A stretch of 64,000 nucleotides of DNA. Source: Flammeovirga sp. OC4. Its GTDB lineage: Bacteria > Bacteroidota > Bacteroidia > Cytophagales > Flammeovirgaceae. Below, piece after piece: positions 19,601 to 27,892 of this stretch. The number at the start of each line of letters is the position of its first letter. Position 1 is the stretch's first letter. The stretch spans positions 1 through 64,000 of the forward strand of contig NZ_JTAM01000016.1 of assembly GCF_000812565.1 (NCBI RefSeq), read 5' to 3'. The translations under genes were made by a program, and so were the position numbers. The notes under the pieces are model-generated. The model was not told where the DNA came from, searched no databases, and saw nothing but the letters and a program-made list of their open reading frames with translations.

Positions 19601-20748
19601 CGATATTCGTGTTGTACATAATTTCCAGAACCATCACTATTATGGGAACCTTCGTAATATAATTTACCGTTGATTGTACCTAACCATACTTTACCTTTAT
19701 ACTCTTCAACCGCCACAACTGGATCAATTGCCTTCGGTAAAAGGTGACGAATTGGTTTCTTATAAAGGTCCAATGTGTAAGCCCCAAAGTGAGTTCCTAC
19801 CCAAAGTACACCCGCTCGATCTTCAAAAATGGCAGAGAAACCACTCTTTCCTGTATACTCCTGATTTAATTCAATTTCCTTTGTTTTCAGGTCAATAGCA
19901 TACACATTATTGGCCGTCATAAACCAAAGTTTTCCATCTTTGGAAGGAGAGGGTTGGAGGTAAGACTTATTATTATTGATCAACGCTTTGACCACTTTTC
20001 CTTTTAATTGCTTCTGCTCAAATGCTACTGTAAAAACCCCTTGTGTATTGGAACACCAAATTTCATTTTGATCAGTCTGATAGATACTATACACCCCATG
20101 AAAGGCATCTCCGGTCAATAGAGCAACCTCTTCTGTCTTCACATTAAAACAGCCTAACCCTTGCATGGTCCCAAACCAAACATATCCATTCGGATCAAAG
20201 TGTACTGAGATCACTAAATCTTGAAACAATTGACGGTCAAAAAGGTCTCCTAGTTCTCTTTGTGTATAAGACTTAAATATTTTTTCATTCCAATTATAAA
20301 AAGCAAGTCCATTGCCCTGCGTACCTATCCATACATTACCGTTTTCATCTTCAGAAAAAGAAGTAATTCTTTGAATATTCAAGGTTCTTGCTGATTCAGA
20401 TTTTTGAGTAAGATGCTCAAAAGAGTCTGTCTTTTTATCAAAAATAAAAATGCCATTATTGTCTGTACCAATCCAGATCTGACCATTGGAATGTTCCATG
20501 ATCGCCGATATCTTTTTATCTAATAACGGTTGATAATCCCTTTCTCCAAATACTGTGATTTCATACCCGTCGTATTTATATAATCCATCCCAAGAGGCAA
20601 ACCATATATATCCTTCTTTATCTTGTATAATACCCGTTACTGCACCTGAAAAATTAGGCAACTTAATAGGGTTAGCACCTACAAGGGTAGTAATACAAAA
20701 GAATAATAATAAGAGGACAACAGATATTTTATTAAAAAAATAGGTCAT
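16678..20748 (-). CDS. Hybrid two-component system sensor/regulator (HTCS)
   Basis: One-protein signalling system that senses a glycan fragment in the periplasm and activates a utilization locus. Order of parts: signal peptide, two-fold reg_prop beta-propeller sensor (about 30-690), Y_Y_Y domain (about 700-775), membrane helix (about 785-805), HisKA with His829 in NLSHELRTP, HATPase with [11 protein letters not shown], receiver (about 1105-1220) and AraC-type HTH (about 1255-1350, [29 protein letters not shown]). The receiver is odd: the phosphoacceptor Asp is Glu1157 ([10 protein letters not shown]) and the upstream acidic pair reads EK, while the conserved Lys is kept in IAKPF. It is monocistronic and adjoins no susC gene, so its target locus is uncertain; the 0.6-8.4 kb locus is the nearest. 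Confidence 0.95.
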   Translation of the reverse strand: [1356 protein letters not shown]

Positions 20749-21232
20749 AAAGATTTAATTCATTTCAGCAGGTCGTAGATTTCTTCAATCTAAAAATGCA
20801 AAATACAAAAAAAAGGCGAATGGAATTTATTAATTGTCGAGTATGAAAGATTAAGATTCGACAATGATAAACATCAATTTATTACTAGAAGTTACTCACT
20901 ATCCTAATGATTCCACGTGGAACCTTTTCTATTTTATCGATAATTACGGTTAAGTTGGTATTTCAATCTTCAACTCTTAACTATACTAAAACTCCTTACA
21001 TATTACGGAGTTTTGGTATAGTTGTAATATAAAGGTCCAAATGATGGAGTTTTGGTATAACAGCAATGAATCATAAAGGCAATCTCTAAATCAAAGTACC
21101 TCACTTAACCGTTATTCTTTCGTTTTCATTCCTATATTACCCTTTAAATACCAAAACTCCTTAATTTAGACTTAAGTGTCAAATTAAGGAGTTTTGGTAT
21201 ATATGGAGATTTGGTATTTAAAACCTTACTGA
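20749..21232. repeat. Distal iteron-like cluster 1
   Basis: A gene-free 484-bp stretch with five or six copies of sites related to the origin iterons. One reverse copy of the origin consensus is at 20945-20962 (ACGGTTAAGTTGGTATT). Copies of a second form, TATACCAAAACTCC, form an inverted pair at 20981-21021, a single site at 21046-21059, a perfect inverted pair at 21149-21199 and a variant at 21201-21219. They lie 10-11 kb from the replication origin. A role as initiator-binding control sites is inferred. Confidence 0.65.
21149..21199. repeat. Perfect inverted pair of iteron-like sites
   Basis: ACCAAAACTCCTTAATTT and its exact reverse complement AAATTAAGGAGTTTTGGT enclose a 14-base spacer. 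The arms end on the iteron-like core. It sits 34 bp past the stop of the caspase-like gene. The RNA form could stop transcription, but there is no T-tract, so a protein-binding role is as likely. Confidence 0.6.
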
Positions 21233-22747
21233 TTAATCAATAGTTAATAACAAATCTGTTGCTCTTTGAAGACCTGAATCACTAGCCTTTTCTAAATCAG
21301 TTCTATAGCCTTCTAAAGATCTATCTAACTCGTATGTATCCAAGTTTTCATATTTCAATTTCCCTAACTCATACAAGCAGAATGGGTCATTTTCTTTGGC
21401 CCCTTGTTTAAAGAAAGTGTAAGCTTTGTTTTTATCACCTTTTCTCAAAGCATATTTACCTCCAAAATAGAAGCTTTTTAAGCTATGTTGTCCCATTGCT
21501 CTGCGGAATAAAGTATAAATTTCTTCGTCGTCTGCAAAATTTCTAATACCCAAAGCTTGAATTGTAGCAAGTTGCCATAAGTGAGTATTAATACCTTCTT
21601 GTTGTTCTTTTTGGAAGGCTGTAACCACTTGTTTAGCATAGTAATCTCTCTCTGAGTCTGTCATTTCAATTTGGTCGTGCTGATTTTCCATTAACAGCTT
21701 CCAAAACATCCCCTCTATATTTTCATCGATTACTGCCGCGTCATCAAAAATTCCTGCAATTGTTGCTAACTCTTTCGACTTTCTAACAAATGGCTCTTCT
21801 AACTTGTACTTCGACAAGTTCATTTGATAAGTCATGTATTGGTCAATAGCTCTTTCCATCAGAGTTGAAGTTGAAGTACCTTCTGACTTTGATTTAAATA
21901 CAAATTCGGTATTACCTACAGATTCAGAAAATGAACCTAAAATAGGATGAGAAGGAAGTGTTTTCAAATCATACTTCAACGTCTCTGCAGTGACAATACT
22001 GTCTGCTTTATGTTCTTTTAAAGAATGAATCAAAGCCCCGGCAAATGGAGAGTGTTCTCCTTTTCTACCATCTGCTACCGCTGTCAATCGTCCAGAACTC
22101 AATACATATCTATTTTTTTCTTCTAATTGAAAACGTAAAAAGTCCTCTGCTGTAATGCTGTATTGATTATTGTAAGCTCCTCTTCCTTTGTTGATTTTAT
22201 CATTAAAAGAACCACCAAAACAAACATCGACTACTACTAATGCTTGTTGTGAAGGTAAGTTTTCTGTCAACGACTTTAATCTATGAAATGGAAGGTATGA
22301 AATAAGACTTGGGTCCATTCCTCTTGATTTCGTATTCTTTAGAATCAAGAAACCCTCTTCATAATATTTGTCTTCGTAATCACCATGACCTGCCAAGTAT
22401 AACAAGAAGCGGTCATTCTTACGTAGTTTACTATGATAGCCTCTCACTGCGTCTAGTAGCTCTTCTTTCGTAGGAGAGAGTAATAGTTCTACATGAAAGT
22501 CATAATCGTTTTTAAGCACCTCTGCTACCCCTTTACCGTCAAAAATAGGGTTATTAAGATCCTCGAAGTTATCGTATTCATCCGTAGCCACAATCAATGC
22601 GTAAGCTTCTGACTGTACAGGAAGTTTTTTTTGTGTACTCGCACTTGTTTTCAATCCACCTCTGTATTGTCCTTGTGCAAAGGTTGTTGTTGTTATAGAA
22701 AGCAAGCTAATGAAACCGATGAATAAAGTCCGTTTTAAAGTATTCAT
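21233..22747 (-). CDS. Secreted caspase-like peptidase (C14) with C-terminal repeats
   Basis: Signal peptide (ends TTFAQ), then a caspase-fold domain from about residue 45 to 290: ALIVATDEYDNFEDLNNP, catalytic His121 in YLAGHGD and Cys176 in VVDVCFGGSF. The second half (about 300-504) is helical, and its end resembles Sel1/TPR repeats (KAYTFFKQGAKENDPFCLYELGKLKY). It is probably exported to the periplasm or surface; the substrate is unknown. It is flanked downstream by the iteron-like cluster 1. It is a single gene with a promoter in the 400-bp gap upstream. Confidence 0.87.
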   Translation of the reverse strand: MNTLKRTLFIGFISLLSITTTTFAQGQYRGGLKTSASTQKKLPVQSEAYALIVATDEYDNFEDLNNPIFDGKGVAEVLKNDYDFHVELLLSPTKEELLDAVRGYHSKLRKNDRFLLYLAGHGDYEDKYYEEGFLILKNTKSRGMDPSLISYLPFHRLKSLTENLPSQQALVVVDVCFGGSFNDKINKGRGAYNNQYSITAEDFLRFQLEEKNRYVLSSGRLTAVADGRKGEHSPFAGALIHSLKEHKADSIVTAETLKYDLKTLPSHPILGSFSESVGNTEFVFKSKSEGTSTSTLMERAIDQYMTYQMNLSKYKLEEPFVRKSKELATIAGIFDDAAVIDENIEGMFWKLLMENQHDQIEMTDSERDYYAKQVVTAFQKEQQEGINTHLWQLATIQALGIRNFADDEEIYTLFRRAMGQHSLKSFYFGGKYALRKGDKNKAYTFFKQGAKENDPFCLYELGKLKYENLDTYELDRSLEGYRTDLEKASDSGLQRATDLLLTID

Positions 22748-23061
22748 AAAAACTGAGTTTTACAGATTTAATTATTAAGTGAAGAACCGATAAAAAAGTT
22801 TGGTCTAAAAGTGTCAAGTTAATAGTTACAATTCGTTGTCAACGAACATTGAGGTAATTTTCAATTTACTAGAAACGTAACAGTCGCTGATGCAAAAATA
22901 AAAATATATTAAGTACTAGAAAAAAGTAAGTGGATAATTTTTAAATCAGTAAATAAAGGGATCATAATCACATCATGACCTCTAAGTAGTATGAAAACAG
23001 CATTTACCTTATCACCTTGCTTTTGTCTATAGTACTCGCACCAGTTCTTTTTTATCCCGAC
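22748..23061. other. Gene-free stretch upstream of the caspase-like gene
   Basis: About 310 bp of AT-rich sequence that must contain the promoter of the caspase-like gene. I see no open frame, iteron or repeat copy in it. Confidence 0.4.
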
Positions 23062-23094
23062 AAAAAAAATACCACACTAACCAAAGTGTGGTAT
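23062..23094 (-). terminator. Terminator of the gene at 23147-23722
   Basis: A perfect 10-bp stem (ATACCACACT at 23069-23078, AGTGTGGTAT at 23085-23094) is followed by seven or eight T on the minus strand. Confidence 0.85.
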
Positions 23095-23146
23095 TATCAT
23101 AGTAGAATCGTTGTAGCTGATTGATAATAGCGGTTTAATGCTTTTT

Positions 23147-23722
23147 CTAATCTATTTGTTCAATCTTCACTTGTTCAAATAGATTTTGATGAGCTGAGGT
23201 CATTTTTATAAAATGTACACCTTCATTCAACTCAATTGTATCTCCATCTTTTGTATATACTTGATGTTCTTCATTTCCTAAAGCATCGAGTATACTTACA
23301 TTGATTTTTCCATCATTCGTCTTGAAAGATACCTTTGTTCCATCCACCGTATACTTCAAAAACGGAGGAACTTTCTTGACTTTATAAATTAATACTTTTT
23401 CATACGTCTGCTTAGTACCTTCCATATCTTCCCGTTTTAGTCTGAAATAAGTAGTGACTTTAGGTTGTTCTAACGCAAAACTGTATTGTCTTTCTATATC
23501 TGAATAGCGTTCACCTTCCTGATAATTTACCATGATCCAATTCTTTCCATCAATAGATGACTCAATCATGAACGCTTTGTTATCAACTTCCCTAGAAGTG
23601 GTCCATTGTATGATCTCTTTCTCCAAGATAAAACTTGTGATCTCAGTCGATGTATCAAATGGAGTTGAAACCATAGCTTGATAAATGAATAGTAGGAAGA
23701 GTAGGCTAAATATCATTTTCAT
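23147..23722 (-). CDS. Exported protein with beta-sandwich and sorting-domain-like tail
   Basis: A 191-aa exported protein with an N-terminal signal. Residues about 30-100 (IIQWTTSREVDNKAFMIESSIDGKNWIMV) match the short beta-sandwich that commonly precedes type IX secretion sorting domains in Bacteroidota. The C terminus (KINVSILDALGNEEHQV ... GVHFIKMTS ... EQVKIEQ) resembles a type A T9SS C-terminal domain, although the usual G.Y core is G.H. So it is a small protein made of little more than these two modules, perhaps a remnant of a larger secreted protein. The terminator downstream supports expression. Confidence 0.65.
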   Translation of the reverse strand: MKMIFSLLFLLFIYQAMVSTPFDTSTEITSFILEKEIIQWTTSREVDNKAFMIESSIDGKNWIMVNYQEGERYSDIERQYSFALEQPKVTTYFRLKREDMEGTKQTYEKVLIYKVKKVPPFLKYTVDGTKVSFKTNDGKINVSILDALGNEEHQVYTKDGDTIELNEGVHFIKMTSAHQNLFEQVKIEQID

Positions 23723-23826
23723 TTTCTCAGGACTAAAGGTAATGTCAGTTTTGTTAACGTTGTAACTCTATTCTTGTCTCAGTCTATTCTAGTTTGTTAA
23801 CGAAATAGGCAATATATTTTCCATTT

Positions 23827-24102
23827 ACGGAGTTTTGGTATATTTCATAATTTGCGGTTAAGTTGGTATTTAAAGTAATACAGTGTAAACCAACAGCTCC
23901 AATACAATTGATTTCACTTAAAAAAACTCTTGAATGTATTTCTTGCACTTAGAGATCGTCAATAAAGGATAGGAATAGAGTTTAACTTTATATCATTTTT
24001 TTTAAATACCTACTTAACCGTAAAAGAGTAAATCGTTGTTTTTATTTTAGCAGAAGATGTATCAAGAATTACAGCAAAATGAAATATACCAACTTAACCG
24101 TA
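23827..24102. repeat. Distal iteron-like cluster 2
   Basis: Four sites in 276 bp: a reverse TATACCAAAACTCCGT form at 23827-23842, a reverse origin-type site at 23853-23871, and forward origin-type sites at 24004-24022 (AAATACCTACTTAACCGTA) and 24085-24102 (TATACCAACTTAACCGTA). The last two match the origin consensus at almost every position. The cluster lies 7-8 kb from the origin, between the exported protein gene and a repeat copy, with no gene of its own. Confidence 0.7.
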
Positions 24103-24327
24103 TTTTATAAATTTCACATCAGTTCTACTCTTTTTCAAGAAAAAAGCAGTACAGATAATTTCTACCGTACTGCCATTTCATTCTATTCATATCTCATTTT
24201 GCAATGATGTGTAGAGTGTACATGTTTTTGTATTATTGTTCGTGAGAACGTTTTAGTAAAACAGCATTACATCTTAGAAGATGATTACAAAACACTATGC
24301 TATTAGTCTATAATCAGACAATCATTT

Positions 24328-24582
24328 AGTAGTAACTCCTTCGGCCTTGAAGGGAAAAGCGTTAAGAATTTCATGGATTGAGTCGTTAAAAATGATTTTG
24401 CTGTTTGAGCGCAGCGAGTTTAAAATCATTTAGGCTCAAGGAATGGAATTTAGCTTTTAACTTCAAAGCCTTGACTTTTTTGCTTCGTTTTTGTGTTAAG
24501 ACAAAAATGAAGAAGAAAGCTGCTTGAAAGTCGATCCTATAAATGCTAGTAGGAAGTTGAGGAATACTACGTTTACAATACA
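24328..24582 (-). repeat. Interspersed repeat, copy D
   Basis: Reverse-oriented copy lacking most of the right end. The AAGGGAAAAGCGTTAAGAAT block, the paired AAAATGATTTTG / AAAATCATTTAGG hairpin arms and the terminal GTTTACAATAC boundary are clear. A 65-codon open frame in it (24386-24583) is an accident of the repeat. Confidence 0.8.
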
Positions 24583-24592
24583 CAACATTTTC

Positions 24593-25885
24593 TTATTTGG
24601 TCATGATATCCAAAATCGTTTTATCCGTTCCTTTCATTCCTTGTTGGGCTAATGTTCCTACATTTTGGATTGTCTCTTCACAACACGTATCCACAATACC
24701 ATCATTGCTCGTAAATACATTTCCAATTTGGGAAAGCATTGCTCCATCGAAAGCGGCATAAATTCCTGAAGCTATTTTAGAAGCACATGAAGCATTGGCC
24801 CCATCACAAATTACGCCCGAAACATTTCCAAGTGTATTTATTATCCCATTTTGAATCTGTTCTACACTTCCTCCATCTAAATATACCAAAGCTCCGCTTA
24901 CGGCAGCCGAAGCGGTCATCACTCCACAATAAGCCGATAATCTACCCACATTGGTTTTAATATGTACTGTTGAAAGATGTGAGACCATCAACGCCCTGTA
25001 CATTTCTTCTTTGGTTTTATTCTGATCAATACAATAACGGATAATTGGAAGAGAAGCTGTCATTCCTTGATTTCCACTACCACTAGTTGTCATGACTGGC
25101 AGAGCACATCCTCCCATTCTGGCATCACTTCCTGCTGCTGCATAACTTGCAGATCTATTTCTTTGGTCATCTCCGTAAATACCATTTTTGATATTTTCTT
25201 GTATACATGCTCCTATATTGACACCGTATTTTTGAGTCAATCCTTCTTCTGCAATTCTCGAATTAAACTGATATACTTTTTCGAATAGGGGAGCGACTAA
25301 TTCTATGTCAATTTGATTTGCCATTTCAACAATTTTCTGAATGGTCAAAACACTTCGATCTGTCAAAGAAGAATTAAAATCTGTATCGTTACAAGGCTGA
25401 TCAATCAGAACTTCCTTGTTCTTTGTTACTTTGGTAATGTTAGTATGCGTATGTTTGATTTCTACACTTGCCGTTTCATTTCCTGCTTGTACTTCAATCA
25501 TCACATACAAGGTGATATTATTTGGAACTACCTCCAATGTCACATTACCTGTTGCTATCAGTTCACGAACTCCCAACATATCTTGGGCTGACACATTACT
25601 GATCACTAACAAATCCTTTGAAGCATCTCCAGCCAATGCTCCCATGGCAGCCGCTACTTCTATACCTGCCATACCGCCACTATTCGGTACGATCACACTT
25701 TTCGCGTTTTTCAATATGTTTCCAGAAACATAAACTCTAATTGTTTCAGGCTTATGCTTTAATATCTCTACGGCTTTCGCTGCCGCAAATGCAATTGCAA
25801 TTGGTTCAGTACAACCCTCTGCGGGTACAATTTCTTCTTGAAGAATAGTATAAATCTGTTGTTGTTCTTTCTCTGATATGTTCAT
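24593..25885 (-). CDS. cyuA: L-cysteine desulfidase / UPF0597 (serine dehydratase alpha-like)
   Basis: An iron-sulfur enzyme of the CyuA/YhaM family that breaks L-cysteine into pyruvate, ammonia and sulfide; relatives also act on L-serine. The family features are AEGCTEPIAIAFAAAKA near residue 17, NSGGMAGIEVAAAMGAL near 68, GSGNQGMTASLP near 269 and CDGANASCASKIA near 361, whose cysteines bind the cluster. The 430-aa length is normal. It is cytoplasmic and stands alone, with a repeat copy directly past the stop and a terminator hairpin upstream that isolates it from the next minus-strand gene. Confidence 0.9.
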   Translation of the reverse strand: MNISEKEQQQIYTILQEEIVPAEGCTEPIAIAFAAAKAVEILKHKPETIRVYVSGNILKNAKSVIVPNSGGMAGIEVAAAMGALAGDASKDLLVISNVSAQDMLGVRELIATGNVTLEVVPNNITLYVMIEVQAGNETASVEIKHTHTNITKVTKNKEVLIDQPCNDTDFNSSLTDRSVLTIQKIVEMANQIDIELVAPLFEKVYQFNSRIAEEGLTQKYGVNIGACIQENIKNGIYGDDQRNRSASYAAAGSDARMGGCALPVMTTSGSGNQGMTASLPIIRYCIDQNKTKEEMYRALMVSHLSTVHIKTNVGRLSAYCGVMTASAAVSGALVYLDGGSVEQIQNGIINTLGNVSGVICDGANASCASKIASGIYAAFDGAMLSQIGNVFTSNDGIVDTCCEETIQNVGTLAQQGMKGTDKTILDIMTK

Positions 25886-25937
25886 TATCTTGTTTATATA
25901 TGGAGCGTTTTAAGGAGTTTTTCATCAAAAGGGTAAA

Positions 25938-26020
25938 ATAAAAAGAGGATCCCTATTCTGAATGTTTTTAGTCAAATTCATTTACATTCCGAAATAGTTA
26001 TCCTCTTCTTTATTTTTTAT
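25938..26020 (-). terminator. Long hairpin terminator after the YtfJ-like gene
   Basis: Arms of about 27 and 31 bases (25938-25964 and 25984-26014) pair with few gaps, and a T-rich tract follows on the minus strand. T residues also follow on the plus strand, so it could act in both directions. It lies 20 bp past the stop at 26034. Confidence 0.7.
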
Positions 26021-26033
26021 CGTTAATAACGAA

Positions 26034-26627
26034 TTAAAGATCAAACTCTTTTAATTCCTCCGATGTCAGTTTCTTGTAATTGGTTGTATGATCACATATT
26101 TGCTGAATGACAAAAGCCGTTTCCTCTTCTGTCAATTCTCCCGCTTTCCAGAAGAGAACTTCACCGGTCTTATCTACTAATAAAATACCTATGCTATTAT
26201 TACAATCACCAGTATTCCATTTTTTTGTTACAGTTCCTTTTGGATCTGTTAGTATCAAAGCATTGGCTTCTCTTTTAGATCTTTTCCTGATCATTCTTAT
26301 CATAAATCTAACAATTCCATTAGGATATTTTGAATCTTTTAGGTTAACAATTCCATACGCCTTAAACTCGTCTAAATTGAACTTCCATTGCTTTACTTGC
26401 TTAACAAAGTTTTCATTTGCGTCCGGTGTGTCTGGATCAGCATAAAAAATCATGACTACTTTCTCTCCAATCAATGGGGTAACATGGTCATTATTTTTTA
26501 AATCCCTCACCATTATCGGCTCAAGAAAATCTCCTCGTTTTAAAATGGAATCACTCTCTATATTATTTTGAGCAAAACCTGTCAGCGTGATAAAAGATAA
26601 AATGAATACGATTACAATATTCAACAT
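26034..26627 (-). CDS. YtfJ-like exported thioredoxin-fold protein
   Basis: A 197-aa protein with a signal peptide (ends LTGFAQ) and a thioredoxin-like domain without a CxxC pair. The order GEKVVMIFYAD near residue 55, YGIVNLKDSKYP near 90, LILTDPKGTVTKKW near 123, GILLVDKTGEVLFWKAGELTEEE near 145 fits the YtfJ family, periplasmic proteins of unsettled role. The single Cys pair (residues about 141 and 174) is far apart. It is a single gene, divergent from the small lipoprotein gene. Confidence 0.7.
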   Translation of the reverse strand: MLNIVIVFILSFITLTGFAQNNIESDSILKRGDFLEPIMVRDLKNNDHVTPLIGEKVVMIFYADPDTPDANENFVKQVKQWKFNLDEFKAYGIVNLKDSKYPNGIVRFMIRMIRKRSKREANALILTDPKGTVTKKWNTGDCNNSIGILLVDKTGEVLFWKAGELTEEETAFVIQQICDHTTNYKKLTSEELKEFDL

Positions 26628-26951
26628 AAAATTATGGTCTATGTAATTATAACTATTAGGACAAAAGTGAATTGCACCTAGTTCTAGTTTTCAGAAAGAA
26701 TTACATTTCTCTATTTGTTAGATTATGTAATATTTGTTCTTTAAAATCATCATTCTAAATCTCTAATTTTTCAAGAATGATTGTTTACCCTTCTTCCAAC
26801 TCCCAAAGTAAATGTAAGGTTTCTCTTGTTACAATTCTTTTTCAACTTATTAGGTAAAACTTTCTGTATTGGTTACATATTGTATTATTTGATGGTTCAC
26901 GATAGTTGATGTGATTTTGTAAATTGCCCTAGAATCAATTATCTCAGGAAG
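26628..26951. promoter_or_regulatory. Divergent promoter region
   Basis: The 324 bp between the divergent YtfJ-like and lipoprotein genes hold no open frame, iteron or repeat copy. Promoters for both genes are expected, but I cannot place them with confidence. Confidence 0.3.
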
Positions 26952-27353
26952 ATGAATTTTGGCTTAAAAACTCTACTAGTTTCATTACTACTATTACTTA
27001 TTGGGTGTGAAAATAACTATCGACGTTCACAACATTTTGGAGATGTCTCTTTTAGTGTTGAAGTTTCACCATCTCACATTTCTTCTACAGATTTAAGTAT
27101 CTCAAATACTGATCTGTTTGCAATAAGAATTGAAAATGCAAATGATAGGAGAGAAGTGGTTACTTTCTCTCATCTCCGTGACATTCCCTCAACTTTAAAG
27201 TTGAAACAAGGACAATATGATATTTACGCCTATTCTACTGGACCTGAGAAAAACAGTGATTTAACCCTAAAAGGAAAACAACGATTTACGGTAATTGAAG
27301 GTAATGCTACTCGATTAAACATTCAATACTCTCAAAATCGTCTTAGAAAGTAA
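26952..27353 (+). CDS. Small lipoprotein, DUF4493-like domain
   Basis: A 133-aa lipoprotein with lipobox LIGC (Cys19). The mature part (FGDVSFSVEVSP ... SNTDLFAIRIENA ... GQYDIYAYSTGP ... KGKQRFTVIEGNATRLNIQYS) has the pattern of the beta-rich DUF4493 N-terminal domain found in Bacteroidota surface proteins, where a short ligand or structural role is suspected. The family assignment is by eye. It is a single gene followed by a clear terminator. Confidence 0.65.
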   Translation: MNFGLKTLLVSLLLLLIGCENNYRRSQHFGDVSFSVEVSPSHISSTDLSISNTDLFAIRIENANDRREVVTFSHLRDIPSTLKLKQGQYDIYAYSTGPEKNSDLTLKGKQRFTVIEGNATRLNIQYSQNRLRK

Positions 27354-27409
27354 GCACTACATATGTCAAAAACTCATTCCATATATTTACATTCCATTCT
27401 TTAAGCTAC

Positions 27410-27440
27410 AAAGGTCCTAAATTGGGACCTTTGTTTTTTT
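27410..27440 (+). terminator. Terminator of the small lipoprotein gene
   Basis: An AAAGGTCC stem at 27410-27417 pairs with GGACCTTT around 27425-27432, followed by TTTTTTT. Confidence 0.85.
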
Positions 27441-27467
27441 ATTCTCTATTCTATAAACTTTACATTT

Positions 27468-27755
27468 AATACTTTTCTTTTACTTTCAATCGACCTTACC
27501 GCAAGCATTCATAAGATCTACTTTCAAACATCCTTCTTCTTCATTTTTGTCTTAACACAAAAACGAAGCAAAAAGTCAAGGCTTAGAAGTCAAAAGCTAA
27601 ATTCCATTCCTATCGCCTCAATGATTTTACCTTCAAGGCCGGTGTTAGAACTACTAAACGAAAAGAGTAGTAATTCCACTAATGTACTTGTTAAGTGGTA
27701 ATATCATTCGTATCCTACATATCATCAGAAATTTTCTGATTTCTAAACACAATAG
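27468..27755 (+). repeat. Interspersed repeat, copy E
   Basis: About 290 bp, internally shorter than copies C and F: the segment between ATGATTTTA and CCTTCAAGGC is deleted, including the hairpin partner. The AACACAAAAACGAAGCAAAAAG, CAAAAGCTAAATTCCATTCC and TTTTCTGATTTCTAAAC blocks are clear. Confidence 0.75.
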
Positions 27756-27840
27756 ATATTAGGGTAATAGCTTATAATCTGTTGAATTAAACTTTGAATA
27801 TAAGTATCATATTTATATTAATAATGTGCTATCGCTTTAT

Positions 27841-27868
27841 AAAAAAAGGTCCCAAAGTGGGACCTTAA
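27841..27868 (-). terminator. Terminator of the membrane protein gene at 27893-28639
   Basis: AAGGTCCCA and TGGGACCTT (27847-27866) form a perfect stem with a 2-base loop, followed on the minus strand by seven T. It is the near twin of the hairpin at 27410-27440. Confidence 0.8.
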
Positions 27869-27892
27869 TGTAATATGAATATAAATGATCTA

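Noticed and set aside
24386-24583. 65-codon minus-strand frame
   Set aside because: It lies inside repeat copy D and is broken in the other copies.
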